The notes under the pieces: generated by a model
The model's input: the letters and a program-made list of their open reading frames with translations, nothing else
What the model was told of the DNA's origin: nothing
Databases searched by the model: none
Program-made: the position numbers and the translations under genes
Source: Liolophura sinensis
Taxonomy: Eukaryota > Mollusca > Polyplacophora > Chitonida > Chitonidae
Assembly: GCF_032854445.1 (NCBI RefSeq)
Contig: NC_088300.1
Span: forward strand, 60,240,984 to 60,304,983
Reading direction: 5' to 3'
DNA: 64,000 bases
Shown: positions 30,181 through 44,900 of the stretch, one piece after another
How the letters are laid out: the number at the start of each line of letters is the position of its first letter
Numbering within the stretch: position 1 is the first letter of the stretch

Positions 30181-31299
30181 CTATATCCGCGTGAAAAGTT
30201 TTAGCCAAGATAAAATGCAGAATCAGAGTCCTGGGGCACTGGTTGAATAGTATATTGCCACACACAGACATCCTATGTTGGTGGTATATAGTTCTCTGCC
30301 GTTATTGTGTATCCAGTTATATTATGTCAGAGTTTTGTCAGTTATTGAAATACTTGTGAAACGTACAGAGCACTGATCACAAGATTCTTAGTCTAGATTT
30401 ACCAATATACCTGTCAACATACATCATCACCGTGAACCGTTGTCATACATCACAATAAATCGCTTCTTTATATCATCGCTCACATACATAAACGTCATAC
30501 AATTCTGAAAAAGATGCTATATGCTAAACGTTTCTTCGCTTATACGATGGTGGTCAGTTTTGTAAGTGGAGGAAACCAGAGTGCCCATGGTAAACCATTG
30601 ACCTTTGGCGAATTACTGAAGAACATTCCCACGAGTGACGTACATATATACGTGCCTTATTGCATTTGGAAAACAAGTAGTCGAAACGGATCATCATCAT
30701 CATCATCGAACACTAATAGGCTCGTGAACAGGGAGAGCAAGGGAATCCATATAAACTTTCTGTCGATCCAAGACCGGGTTTGAACCCGTGCTCCATGTAT
30801 CCCAAGGCAATTCAAATACTTGTACTTCAAACACTCGGTCATGATCTGCTTCTCAGATGACATATTATATAGAAAATGTAGCAATGTGTTTGAAAGTTAC
30901 TGTTTTGGGCCCGGAAGGAATAAATCACGAAACGCATGTATAAGTATACGTCCTGGTAACCTCGATCTCTGCGTTTTTGCACTCTTCGTCAGACAAGCGG
31001 TATATTGAGGATGAATTTCACTTCTTGTTTATATGTGACAGACTGAAATCATTTCATTTTGAATATCTGCCAAGGTACAGTTTTACGAGGTCTCGTGCAT
31101 TTAAAACTCAGGAATTATTTCAGGTCACCAATAAGAAATTAAATAAAATAAAGGTTTTTAATTAATCGTGGCACCTTAATGTATGTCTGATTTGACATCC
31201 CTGGTGACATCTTTAAGTTTTACTTATCTTAGATTAAATGGATTGTTTATTCTTGTTATTCTTTTTATCAGTGGTATCACATTTGATTTCTTTTCTGAC

Positions 31300-31530
31300 T
31301 CGCACGGCGCAATGACCCAGGAGCCTACCACAAATGAGGTGGCTGTGAGTTCAAGTCAATCTCATGCTGGCTTCCTAACCGGCCATACGTGGGAAGGTCT
31401 TGCAGCAACGTGCGGATGGTCGTGGGTTTCCCCCAGTCTCTGTCCGGATTCCTCCCTTCATAATGCTGACCGCCGTCATATAAGTGAAATATTCTTGAGT
31501 AAGGCGTAAAACACAAATCAAATAAATCCG
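31300..31530 (+). mobile_element. SINE, nearly full length
   Basis: It runs from cacggcgcaatgacccagga through gctgtgagttcaagtcaatc (B box), ctgaccgccgtcatataagt and gagtaaggcgtaaaacacaa to an aaataaat tail. The first part of the tRNA-like head is lost. Confidence 0.85.
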
Positions 31531-33537
31531 ATAAATATTACATGTAGTTGACATGCCCAGGGCCTCAAGGTCGAAAGCATTCTCACTATGTATAGGTTAG
31601 TCCGGTGTTGATCAGTAGCTTCTGCGGCTGGTTGCTACGTCATGTTAAGTACACCAGTCGGGGTAGCACTGCAAAAATACATGGGCCTTGCAATCGGCCT
31701 TCTCCCTAAAATAACCATTGTGATATGCGTGAAACAATGTAATAATGTGACGTTCAATCCCATGGAGACAAGCAAAATACAGTGAACAAACAGCAATCGA
31801 ATAAAGAGAACGTTTACAGGTAGATGTGTGTATACACAAGCCGAAGAAGCAGAGGAATGCTTTAATTAGGCGATGTCAAAACTGGTTCACATGCATGACT
31901 AACAGTTCCGGGTGCACATCCGACTCTATACATTTCAAACTCTATACATTTGACTAAGGGTACCTTCCAGTTACATATACGTTTAAATAACACAACATAC
32001 AGTTTGAATACATATATGGCAGGAATTCATAATGTATTTATAAGCTCTACCCCGCACAAAGTAAATAAGTAAATGTGTATAATAATATAATGACTATGAT
32101 TACTAATTTTGCCCCGTGTGTCAGGAATATACATGTTCAACCACAGTCTTCAAAAATCCAAACAACAATGTATGTTTTGTTTATCAAGTGTATGGGTCTA
32201 CATAGATTATTTTGATACAACAGTCATTGTTTAAATATGATATCATATATGCATATAGCAGTGGCAGCTCGTCACCTTATATTTATAAGTAGACAATATA
32301 TAGGACATTTACAGCTATAAGAGCGAAAATAATTTCCCTTTTGCTATAATATTAGCATACCTTCGTGAAGTTTCCACCCAGTACGTTAAATAAAACCCAT
32401 GGTTGAGCAAAATTGAGGAAAACTATGTGAATTCCTGCAGTATAAAGTTGAAGATTTTGGGAATTTGGAGGGCGCCGCTCAGTTGGAAAATAAAACTTAA
32501 CAAACATAGGCTACAATGGTTGTCAGAGACAACGCTTTCATAAACCAATACTGATAAGAGATTACTAAATAGAAACTGGCGCAAGGGAGCTAATACAGGT
32601 TCGTACGTGTAACTTGATCCGATCTGCCACACCTGGAGGGTTAAATCCAGGTATAAATGAAATTTTTTTTTACAGATACCAGTACTGTTACACTAAAAAA
32701 CTTATTTCCTGGAAATAAACAGTCTAAATGTAAGTTGTGCCATCGTCAATAGTCCGAATCTTTCCACTGCGCAGTGTATAGCTTTATTGATTTATATGAA
32801 TCCGACAGGAAATGGTAGGATTAAAATATAAAGGCCTATATAGATTCAAATCTCTATTCATGCTGAGGCAGAAATAAGTCTATAAAAACTGGGTTTCTAA
32901 GTCGGGAATATTACGCCTGTAAGACCTACCAGGCTTATGTCACCGACAATTAAAAATCACAATATCTAATAGGCTACATTACTGGACGTGAATGTTATAG
33001 ATAGCAACATCTGTGAAAGCATAATACCTTATTCACCCCCCCCCCCCCCCACCACCACCACCATCCTAAACCCAAGGGCGCTGGCATTTTTGTAGAATAC
33101 AATGAAATGTATTTATATTGCCCTATTTACACCACATGTGGCTGACTTGTACAATCATATAGCACACAACAAACCGACAACACAAATATCCAACAAGAAA
33201 TATAACCGTAAACTCAACTTGCCAAATACTACACATTGAAATAAAAAGTCGTCATAGACTTTAGATTTTATACGCCATTCAATATAAAATCAGAGTGGGA
33301 ATTATTCATGCTCATGAGTAACTGAATAAAATGAATAAAATTAGATAAATATAGACTCATCACTGTAACACATTATAGCTACTGTTACCAGGTACCCATA
33401 AACGATGTTGGTATTTATCTGCCCTGTTCCGAAAGGACGGTTATGCATACAAGGTTGAATCGAGAGAAACAGCTTTTGTCATCCTTCATTAATGTCGGGC
33501 AAGTCAAGCTGAAGTCTCTCCATGCAGAAATAACAGA

Positions 33538-33581
33538 CCCCCCCCCCCCCCAAAAAAAAAACAAACAAACAAACAAACAAG
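33538..33581 (+). repeat. poly(C)-poly(A)-(caaa)n tract
   Basis: About 13 C are followed by about 9 A and then caaa units, some 250 bases upstream of the ferlin start codon. The run length is prone to sequencing error. Confidence 0.85.
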
Positions 33582-33827
33582 GGCCTGTATCCTTGTAAAA
33601 ATATTGAGAGTTTTGCACTATTGGTTAGAGTTACGTCCCTTGATTAGTTGTCCGGGGGCACTCGTCGAAGCTGACTTCACTCAGTGGCTGAGCGGCCGTG
33701 CGGTGAACAGTTTGTGCCCGGCTGACAGAAGTGGTCGATATCTGCTTCGACTGCGGCGGTCAGATTCAAAAGAGATTTACGGGACAAGTTTACCATGCAT
33801 ATGTAGAAAGTCTACTCAAAAGTCAAA

Positions 33828-35899
33828 ATGTCTCTGAAAGTGTTTGTAGTGAGCGCGACAAACGTACCAAATTTGGAAACGTTTGGGAACAGCGACCCAT
33901 ACGCGATAGTTGAATTCCAAGGTAGGTGGGTAAAGGAAATGGCTGGCTGAGTGAGAAGTGGAGGAAAACAAACCGGAGCTTCGTGGTCTTTACTGCAGGG
34001 CGTTTTCTCCACTCGTTACTGGCTTGTAGTGTACTATTATACACTTCCTACCCAGCATATAAACTTCACCGTACTTCTTTTCTTGCCACTAGAATACCGT
34101 TAAAACGACCAAATCTTCTTTTTTTTTAATTTTAATGCAAATAGTAAGAATATGGGCTTTCCAGTCTATTGTCAATCTGTTACTACTGTTCATTTATTTC
34201 AGATGCCACGAAATTGAAAGTAAATAAATGAATAAATAAATGGAAAGACAAATACGTGTAGGCCCATGCATTGATTGAGAATTGTGTGTTGTTTGTTGTT
34301 TAGGTATAAAGAAAACAGACACAAGTTAATAAAGGCTGAACTGAATCCAGTGTGGAATGAGGTATGTCATATGTTGACTAGTGTTATTGGAATTTCAAGT
34401 TCATGTATAGTTAAAGAAGATGATTTTGTCAAACGTTCAGAAAACCCTGCTGAGTGGTTAGCATACATTATTGCATGGCTGATAAAATTTAAAGTTCCAT
34501 TTTTCTTTTTTTTCTTACTTTTTTTTCTGGGCATGTGAAAATTGACACAAGTGTGTAAATTAGCTGACAAATGCAGTGAAGAATGATCAGATATATGTTA
34601 CCCAACACTAGGCACATTGTAGTACACTAGTAATTCTATAGGTCCCTCTTACTTACAAGGTATGCTGCCTATACTATACAGGAGTTGCACTCAGCTGGTA
34701 GACAATAATACTGGTAACCGTGCTGTACTACTTAGTGCTGTATACTGAGCATAGTATATTGGCTTCAATCCAGTTCACTCAGTGTACTAACTATCATATA
34801 GAAATGTGAAGCAAGGTATGACCAATAACTGAGCTGCACGAACTGGCAGTTTTTTTACACACTTGTGTATCTAGATGCGGCCACAGATAGCTGAAGTGAA
34901 ACAGGCACATTTTAATACTTCGATCTGTATATAAATTTATCTGTCTGTCTAGAGCACTGTATGCATATAGATTAAAGCACTTAATTTTTTTGCCTTGTTG
35001 GCTTGCAATTGCTTCTAAAGTCAGTTTTTTAATCCCTCAGCCAGTACCATGTTGTTGTTTCTTTTTTTTTGTCGTTTTTGGAAGATAAAAAAATTGTGCA
35101 TTTCCATGTGGTTATAGTGTACGTGTACATGTTTGCTACAGTAAAGGGCCTACTATGCAGTCCACTGGCCATAACAGATTGAATTCATGCTTGAATGGTG
35201 ATTGTATGCAAGCATTCTTGCATAGAAAGGAACATTGACTGTATGGAATATATTATCCTACGTAGACCCTACTTAGTATGCTAGTATTAAGATAAGGCCA
35301 AATTTAGCAGCTCTTTTATCAAGTTATTAGTTTTGGAGGCACTTGCATGCTGTAAGTTATTACCACTGTATGAAAGTTTGAAAGTGCAGTTAATATATAC
35401 ATCTATGCATGTAATATGCGTGTGGACATGCAACCAGTTCATGCATGTATGATGTTTTAGTCATGTATTATATAATTACCATATGGTAACAATTAATCAT
35501 AATGCATTGGGTGAAACATTAAATCATTTCAGAGTTATTAATTTCCGATTGTTTTGTTAAAGTCAGTAGACCTACCAGTCAGGCACTATTTCCACCAGAT
35601 TTTAACATCTTAGGGCAATACTCCATGAGCTATGGCAGCATGAAAAGGGAGTGGTCAGTAGTCATAGGAGAGTATGGAGTGTGTCCAGCATTAGCATCGT
35701 GAAGAGCGCGAACTATGATTACTGACCTCTGTGTTTTCACACTGGTTCTAGGGTTAGTGACATAAAATGTGAAAATCTGGTGGAAATTTGAGCCACAATT
35801 GATGATAAATACTTACCCTAATTGTTGAGTTAAAACATTATTAGTGAGAGAAAATTATGTGAAATTGCCTCCTGGGTTTATATTTTTGTTGAGTAAGCA

Positions 35900-35969
<70 letters not shown>

Positions 35970-38900
35970 CTACATATATATATATATATATATATATGCC
36001 CCTCCCATTCCCTGTTTGGCCTACATGTACTTCCCCTCCCCCTTTTGGCTTCAACTCCCCAAGACTTCTAGCACATGGGCACTGTCTTGTTTTTTGGACT
36101 GCCCAGATTTTGTTGGCAGCAGGTTTCCAAGGTAACAGCTGTTAGCCAGAAGGATGGGTGTACTGAAGGCATTCTGTAAAGCTGTAAACCAACAGCTTTG
36201 TGCATTAAATATACCAATTTACAGCTGTTTGAAATGGATTATTGGACAAAGAGACACATGCTGATCATATGTCAGAATGTATGAGACCTTCTCTCAGTAT
36301 AATGAAAACTTCAGCTTTCATTACAATACTTGTAGTTATTACAATACTTGTACAGTTATTTTGTACATACTTATGTGCAGATCATTTTCATTACTGGCTA
36401 TCTTAATGATGTTTTGAATTAAATTGACCTCATGATAAATGTAATAGTTTTGTCTATCAGCTCTACCCTTTCATATTGATCTATCCGCTCATTAGCGTTG
36501 TACAAACAGAGAGCCCATGGAGCTTACAACTACAATAGGACAATTCTTTGCGGTGTTGGTTTTTAAATACACATATGTGTATTGACACATGCAGTAAACT
36601 ATGTAGTTAAGTTCCTTGTAAGGTAGTTCTGCTCAATGTTAGATATACAGATATACTCATAGTGGTGTTCACACAATATTGATACTGTGTACAGTAAATG
36701 AAACAAATTTTTTTTTCAAAAAGTGCATTGTTAGAGGTAAATACATGTTATATAAGATTTACTTTTGGCCCTTAATCATACATATTTCCAATAGGATATC
36801 AGTGTACCCGTTCCTTAAATCTCAAAACACAACTTTCTAAGGAAATTCGAAAATAAATTCTGGTAAACTGTGCAACTTAATCGTGGGTAATATTTTAGGT
36901 CAGTGCCATATATGGTACATATATATATAGAATAAATTACGCAGGTTGCAGAATAGAAGTAGAAATAAGAAGTAAAATTTAGGAAATTTGAGCTAGTTAA
37001 GACTTGCATGTACTTATAGGTCTTATATGTAATTGAATGTCACAAGTTAGGTTCAGACAAGCTGCTGGGAAAGGAGAAATGTATTATACTCCTGTTTACA
37101 ACTGGCTGCTTTCATAGGTAACAGATAAAGGTGCTTGCCTGTAATCCTCATTCATTCATAACACTGAAAGCTTGTCACAAGTTGCGTAATATACATGTAC
37201 CTACATACTATATATCTGTTTTATACTTAGCTATACCTAACAGTGTTAATCACAACTATTATATAGGTATGTAATAATCACAACTATTATATATGTATGT
37301 AACATGAATGGTAGTAATCTCCCTCAAATAAAATATTTTGAGAGAGCTTTTATGTACAGTGTATAAAATATAAAGGACAGTAATTTTTGACCTTAACTGA
37401 GTAAAGGCTGTTAGCTTGAGCAGCTTGTACATTTACGTAAATGTTTTTGCTCCACTGCTTAAACTGAAGCAGTGGAACACAATATAATCAGTTACTTTTA
37501 TGGTTAAAATTATACTATAAATTCCAAATTTAGTTGTTTGTTTTTTTTTTCAATAAATATATACATATTTATTTTATGCTCATCTACATTGTAGGTGTAA
37601 ATAAACTAGATTTTATGCATGAACCCAAAAATTTGATCTCCAGCAATAATGTAAGATATTGAGTTTTAATGTCATATCTATATATTATAATTTGAGCTCT
37701 TCAGATGAATGCTTGCCAATTTAGTAGACTACTTGCTAACCTTTCATCATCATTGATTGCATGTATGTGTATTCAAATCCAGCTGTTCTTGGCTTTAAAA
37801 GATGGTCATAGTGTATAATATAAGCTTCTTACATTTTTAAATCCACTAGCTGTTAAGCAGTTAAAATATAACAGCAGCAGTTTTAGTTCATATTTAATAT
37901 ACTGTTACACATTTTTGAGGGCTAAGTACAAAATTGAAGACTTAAAGTTAAATCTGGTATTAAGTCCTAAAGCAGTTATGAACAACTGATGCCTGATAGT
38001 ATAAATCTCTTATTGACCATAAGACATACATACTGGTACATGTACAGTGTGTGTAAAGCATCAGTCAAGGAATATAGTACTACATAAGTAGACCATAGGA
38101 CATACATACTGGTACATGTACGGTGTGTGTAAAGCATCAGTCAAGGGATATAGTACTAAATATAGACCATAAGACATACATACTGGTACATGTACAGTGC
38201 GTGTAAAGCATCAGTCAAGGGATACAGTAGTGAATAAGTAGACCATAAGACATACATACTGGTACATGTACAGTGCGTGTAAAGCACCAGTCAAGGGATA
38301 CAGTAGTAAATAAGTAGACCATAAGACATACATACTGGTACATGTACAGTGCATGTAAAGCATCAGTCAAGGGATACAGTAGTAAATAAGTAGACCATAA
38401 GACATACATACTGGTACATGTACAGTGAGTGTAAAGCATCAGTCAAGGGATATAGTACTAAATAAGTAGACCATAAGACATACATACTGGTACATGTACG
38501 GTGCGTGTAAAGCATCAGTCAAGGGATATAGTACTAAATAACTAGCACTGGCAAAATAACTTAAATGACAATATATATGTTCTCTACTCTATATATGTAA
38601 TTAACATGAGCTTATGAACATAACTATACATGTATGCACATGTTCTGATGCACATATTAATAGTTTCTAGGAATTTTTGTTTCATTTTTTTTTGGGGCCT
38701 ATCCCATGATATATTGTCCTCTTATCAGCTGTTATTTTATTCTCGTTTGAGGTGTGCTCAATAATTGCTTAATTGGGTAATTACATAATTGTATGGCTAT
38801 ATTAGTATTGACTGTAAGTGGTATCTGACATGCATGCCCAAAGCACCATAGCATTCCTAAAAAGTAAAACCCTTACAAAAAATAGCTTTTTGAATTATAA

Positions 38901-41900
38901 CATTTCCTATCGTTCATAATTACAAGTAGTAATTGAAATTATAGGCTTAGGATTTATGCGAAGCAGCTGCCATACTGTACATGTACGCATATCCACATTT
39001 ACAATCTGTGGTTTGAAATAGTGCAGTGTGCATGTGTATGATAAGTGTACCAGTTTATTATTTCTATAATTAACCACGTTATCACGTACATAGAACTGAA
39101 ACTTCGGGCATTCTAGTGTGGGTGAGTACAGCTGTCCCAATGCTCTTGTAATGGCCCGAGACTCTTGAATGAATGATGACTTGCATGTAATCTTATAAAA
39201 GACCGTATTCCAAGTGCAAACACAGAGTCTGGAATGTGCATCAGATGTATGCTGTACATGAATGGTATATTGTGGTTGAAGGGTGACCTGTGTTGATCAT
39301 AAAACATCCTTAAAACAGCTATCTATAAACATGTATGTAGGTGAATTAAACAGAATCGACCTACATGTACATTGGCAAAACTGCAGGTATGCAAGTTATA
39401 TATATGTAAAGCTAAAACTTTAGAGCTGTGCACAGTATAATTAGATTTTGAGAAGTAAGTCACCTCCTGTCCGTGAAGATTGCATGAAACAAATATATAC
39501 GGCCCATTCTCTCATTAACATTATATTTTAGGGATGGGAAACTGGTCTTGCACTGGTTAAATATGTGTTACAAACATAGAAGTTTCTCTGCCGTGATTTA
39601 ACATTCATTTTCTGAAAATCACTTCCTATCTATAATGTATAGATTTTTGAATGTGTATGGTAAATGTTGTGCAGTCAGATAAATTAGTCAGATCATAGTT
39701 GCCTAACCCATGGCTGACTTAATACTGGTGAAAAGTAACAATTATCAGGCCAGTCAATCATAATTGATGTAATTTATAAATTAATGGCATGAGAAAGTCA
39801 AGAGTGAGAATAGCGTAACTGGTCAGTAGTATGATTGCTCCATATAAACCGTGGAAAGCATCTTCCATCACTGCTACTTTAATAACTAACAACAGTCAAA
39901 GTTACACTGTTTCGCAGAGGCTTAGTTGCATCAACATTACACAGAATTGTTTTAGGGATACAATTTTGTCTTACTTTTGTGAAAAAAAGGAAGAATGGAC
40001 TGAAACACCTAGACTGTTAATAAAACAAAAAAAGATCTGGGGAGGTTTTTTTTATTTTCTAATCAGTTGCTGATGTACTGATCAAAACTTGCCAGGCAAG
40101 TTCATAAATCACTGAAGAGAGAATCAGCTGAGTGACAGTTATATCTGATTACAAGAAATGGATCTGATGTAATCAGACAGGTTTAGATGTCAGAAAGTGA
40201 AATCCCTATTAACGATAATACTGCTGATGTAATTCGTATGTCAGATCTCTCACCTTCAGGTTGGTATCTGTTGCAGTATGGGTATGTATCAATCCTGGGA
40301 AGGACAGTGTACTGCACCAAGTAGTTTTTTGACAGGGGCCAACTGTTTGGTACAGGACAACATTGCCACATAAATAACATTTTTAACTTCTGTAATATTC
40401 TGAATATAGCTGCAAGATTTGCCTTTCTCTCCTGTAGCAACTTAAAATTATTTCTGGGCTAGTATAACAGAAAGAATTAAATATGTTTTTTGTCTGCGCA
40501 CTAAATTCAGATAAGATTATGAATTACATACACAGAGTAGCTTATTAAAACTTGTAATTAAATAAAGAAGTTGGTTTCAAATTGTGATATACAACATCAA
40601 AGTTGTACTGAAACCATAGAAATATATGGCATAGCTATTTATATAGTAATAGAAAACACATACGTTTACAAACAAGTACTTGTGCATTTCATGTATAGTT
40701 TCACATGTATGTAATATGCCTTCTACAGATTTGATGTATTTCTTCACACTACATGTAAATGTGTATTTTGACAATTATACAGAACAAGTATAAACATAAA
40801 CTCTGATAAAATGTATTTGTGCCATAAATTTTCCCCGGGATAAAATTGTGATCATAAATAATGTATAATTTCCATCAAGTGGAAAGGAAGCTAGTTCTCA
40901 CCAGAGAGGTGTAGGTACATATAGGTGATAGTAGCTAGACCATTTCCTGTTAGAGATGGCCCCTGTACATGCTACAGGACAGCTGCCAGAATGAGAACAG
41001 TCACATCTTGAGGGCAAGCCCTCAGGCTGTAGGTGATTTGTGCTGGATGTAGCTTCCTACATGTGATTGTGGGCTGTGCAGTGTACAAGAGAAGATTCAT
41101 GTCCTATGCCATAGCTTCTCTAAAAATTACATCTCCGTCTTAAAATGTAACTGGTTGCCTCTGTGGCAGAGGTGGTTAGCATGCCAGTGCAGCGCAATAA
41201 CCCAGGGGCCTCTCACCAATGCGATTGCTGTGAGTTCAAGTCCAGCTCATGCTGGCTTCCTTACCGGCTCTACATGGGAAGGTGTGGCAGTAACCTGCGG
41301 GTGGTTGTGGTTTCTCCGCCCGGTTTTCTGCCACCATAATGCTGGCTGCTGTCGTATTAGTGGAATATTCTTGAGTATTTCATAAAACACCAATGAAATA
41401 ATGATACATATTTAGATCAGATGGTTCTATTAGGCTGTGTTGACGTCAGAACTTGTAAATCACTTGTGAATATTGTATAATATTTGACTGAATAACAGTC
41501 GGTAATGCCTCCACATTTGAGCATAATTGCAATGCTAGTCCACACTGTGAAATTTCTCACTTTTATGGTTTTTTGGGGTTCCATTGACATGTAATTCATA
41601 GGCGATAAATTTCATCTTAATATTTCCAGCAAAAAATCAAATAAAATCTTTATAGGTACATGTACGTGTACTAAAACTCCAGTGTTCGTGCAAAATTGTC
41701 GGAAAAATGCATTTCATAGCAACGCATGGTTATGATGCCATTTTTAAGGTTCAAGCTGAGATGCATCAAAATGGCTGTTCAAACAAGACAAGATAAATGT
41801 GAATGCCACATTACAGTTATCAATGCTGTATTAAGGTTATAACTATTGGTAATTAAAAATTTCCATTTGCATGATGTCCCCAGATGAGTTTTGCTACCCT

Positions 41901-44900
41901 TTGTAACTTTTACTGTTTGAGGAGCAAAATATTTTATATTATGTGATCGCTTATTATATTTGGAACACCTGGTGCAAAATTGAATCAATTTAGTTATGAA
42001 ACACCAAAGGTTATTTCAGATTGCGTGAATGGCATCAGTGCAAATCATTGCTGTAGGCCTGTATGCTGAGGAAAACACCTGCCAGTCAGATATATTGTAC
42101 TTAACTCTGTTCACATGTTAAATCTTATACCCCGTGGCTCAGTCTGTTAGCGCGCTAGCGCAGCGTAATGACCCAGGAGACTCTCACCAATGCGGTCTTT
42201 GTGAGTTCAAGTCCTGCTCATGCTGGCTTCCTCTCCAGCGGTAAGTGGGAAGGTCTGCCACTTGGTCTGTCACTTGGTTGTGGGTTTCCCCGGGCTGTGC
42301 CCGGTTTCCACCCACCATAATTCTGGCCGCCGTCGTATAAATGAAATATTCTTGAGTACGGCGTAAAACACCAATCAAATAAGTAAATCAATAAATCTTA
42401 TACCCATAGGTATGTGTATCTAACTATAAAGCTATGCAGCATGCACAGTGTTTATATTATAGTAGATAGCACATAGCATACATGTGCATTATCTAACTCT
42501 GTGCCATGGAATGGTAAAAATGGAACTTTACAGTTCAAGACTAGATTTTATTCATCCAGAATTAGTTTCTTGATCCAAGGCTTTTTTTCATGCTTGATTG
42601 TTATTGTTGTGCAAGGTTTTGTTGGGGACCAAGATTCATGAGACATTGAAAGCAATGGTTGAAATATCATGTCAGGCCATTGATAACAACAAGAACAACA
42701 ACAGTAACAACAGCCCGTTGTTGAACAGATTATGAAGGCTGTGGACTTAATAATCAGAGTTCACTGACCTTATCATGTGTGTGGTGTTAATGCATTCTGA
42801 CATGTTTACTTGTTTTGTGATGCAGAACTTTCCATTGGACGACAGAGAAAGCAGTGTACAAGGTTTTGCAGGACTACATATTGTATGAACAATGATATGG
42901 AATATACCTTACATGATCACAACTTTCACCCACAAAGGGCTGTTTTAGAGGCAAATAAATGCTATAAAATATCATTTTTGGTGCCAAAACATACATTTTC
43001 CTAGCTGAATATCCTAATACCTTCCAAACCAGCCTTAAATCAGTTTTCTAAAATCATTCGAATTCTCAGAATACGGTAAATTGGGCAAGCATGTCATGGA
43101 CGAAGTCTTAGGTCATTTAGTGTATGCACCCAGAAAAGGTCGCATGAATCGTAAATTGATTACATACATGTAATTCTTGGATCAAAAATAAATTTGAATT
43201 GAAAACCCTGTACATATCAGGTTTCTATACATGGTCTCATTCTGCCTTTAGAAAGGGTTATCAAAGAATCATATCAAATTTGTGCTCTTGGCATTATTAA
43301 TAATTTTGGATATTTGTTAATCTGATGTTAATCTGTTCATTAAAAGCCAAATGTAAAATTTAAACTTTTCTCCATTTGAAATCATTGTAATGCTGTTAAT
43401 GAAATTTTCTGTACCTTTTGGCTGTGGTCATTTTCTTTCTCTTTAACTGTCCTCTAGCTTTAGAGGATTAGAGAATAATGAAGGACTGCAGAGAAACTTC
43501 TGCATGTAACCCATCATTCAAATGTACTGTAATTGAGAACAATTTGTTTAACCAGTGAATCCATTGCCAAGTTTTCTCAGACGAAAAAAACAACACTTAA
43601 TAGAATAATATTATGCCCAAAGTTTTCAGTTCTAGATTGTCATATACATTTGCTCACAAGCCTTAATCTGGAACATCATATTTCTGTATATTCGTGACAT
43701 GACTGGAAATTTTTCACCTACCCACCTTGCCACATGATTGAAAAAGTTCTTTTATCAAATTATGTGGCAGTTTGTCCTGTACTAAGCAGTTGACCACTGA
43801 CAAAATGCTGTTTGGGGTTCGGGATAATTATCTGTCAGTCTCTGCTAGATCATTTTCAGGCTTGTACTCATAACATAAACATTTTCAAAATCTACTCTTA
43901 ATGATTCCAGTAGCCTTTTGTGTACATAGAATTTGCCATTTGTCATGTATATGTATGTATGTGCCAAACGATGTCATATTTGTAGTGTTACACATTTTGG
44001 GGATGTTGAACTGGTTGTTCATGGCACTGGCACCACCATTTCATGTACATGGGCATGACACATGTACCAGAACAAATGCTGCAGCAACCTTGTCAGATGT
44101 ATATAATGATAGCCCCACTATAGAACTGTCACTGTGTAATTACCATGTGTAATTAAATACTATAATTAGGGTGGATGGGTGGTGTCATTGACCTATTAAT
44201 CCTTGTACCTTACATGTACATGTGTGTATAAACATATACTCTGTGTACCAGTGAGGTAATGAAAGGTTCATGTACCACTGCTATCAACTGGTACAAGCTT
44301 GGAGTGTGCTCTCATTGTATGTGGCATTCAAGTACACTTATGTGTCCAATGCCTTCGTTCAGGGCAATGCATAATATACCAGCATATCCTGGACAGATTC
44401 TTTTGGCTATATAATGTCAGTATATAGGGTCAGTCATATTAACATATAAATGAACTGATGTGTTAACTAATTGTCCACTTTGTCACTGGAAGTGGGAAGT
44501 AGGGAAGCATGTATTGTTTTGTTGACATTTTATCTTTGACACCATTACTTTTATATTTAAATATTCATTTGTTCATCATCTTAAAGATCATGGAGATCCT
44601 ACATGTATGTTAGAATCCAACTTAGAATCCATTTCGGCTGCGGTTTAAATCCAAGAGGTTTGTCAGAAAATATGTGTTTGTAAGCGAACAATTCTTACAT
44701 ACAGCATGAAACACAAGTGAAATATAATAGGTAAATAAATACAGTTTAGTGCTGTGGAACTGTAACCAGTTATTCTGATCTGTGCATAATTCCAGTGTAC
44801 GTGTAGTGTAACTGCAAGAGAAGGACATTATTTTTGGTATCTTGAAATGGCATTCCAGTGAGGCAGCAACATAAATATATTGCCACCGGAACTGTCCTGC

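Larger units (their letters stand above)
27279..33827. other. intergenic between divergent RING and ferlin genes
   Basis: The RING and ferlin genes point away from each other. This span holds the probable RING promoter (27.5-28.0 kb, with CACGTG boxes and several TGACG motifs), many small AGGCCTA-type palindromes, a dispersed repeat copy (30065-30180), one SINE (31300-31530), poly(C) runs (about 33037 and 33538) and the ferlin upstream region. Short ORFs such as 28988-29341 (minus) and 31183-31509 (plus, within a SINE) are not supported as genes. Confidence 0.5.

Noticed and set aside
30514-30783. 89-codon ORF with a serine run
   Set aside because: The serine run is a tca microsatellite and the upstream part resembles a degenerate repeat block also seen near 22300.
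31183-31516. ORFs on both strands at 31.2-31.5 kb
   Set aside because: They run through a SINE.
33668-33740. tRNA-like A-box sequence (gtggctgagcggccg) before the ferlin gene
   Set aside because: No B box or cloverleaf at the right distance; probably chance or a SINE scrap.
35844-36135. Two overlapping ORFs rich in YIYIYI
   Set aside because: Translation of an (AT)n microsatellite.
38015-38543. ORF on the minus strand within the 76-bp repeat (CTSMYVL type)
   Set aside because: It only reads the minisatellite and has no independent coding signal.
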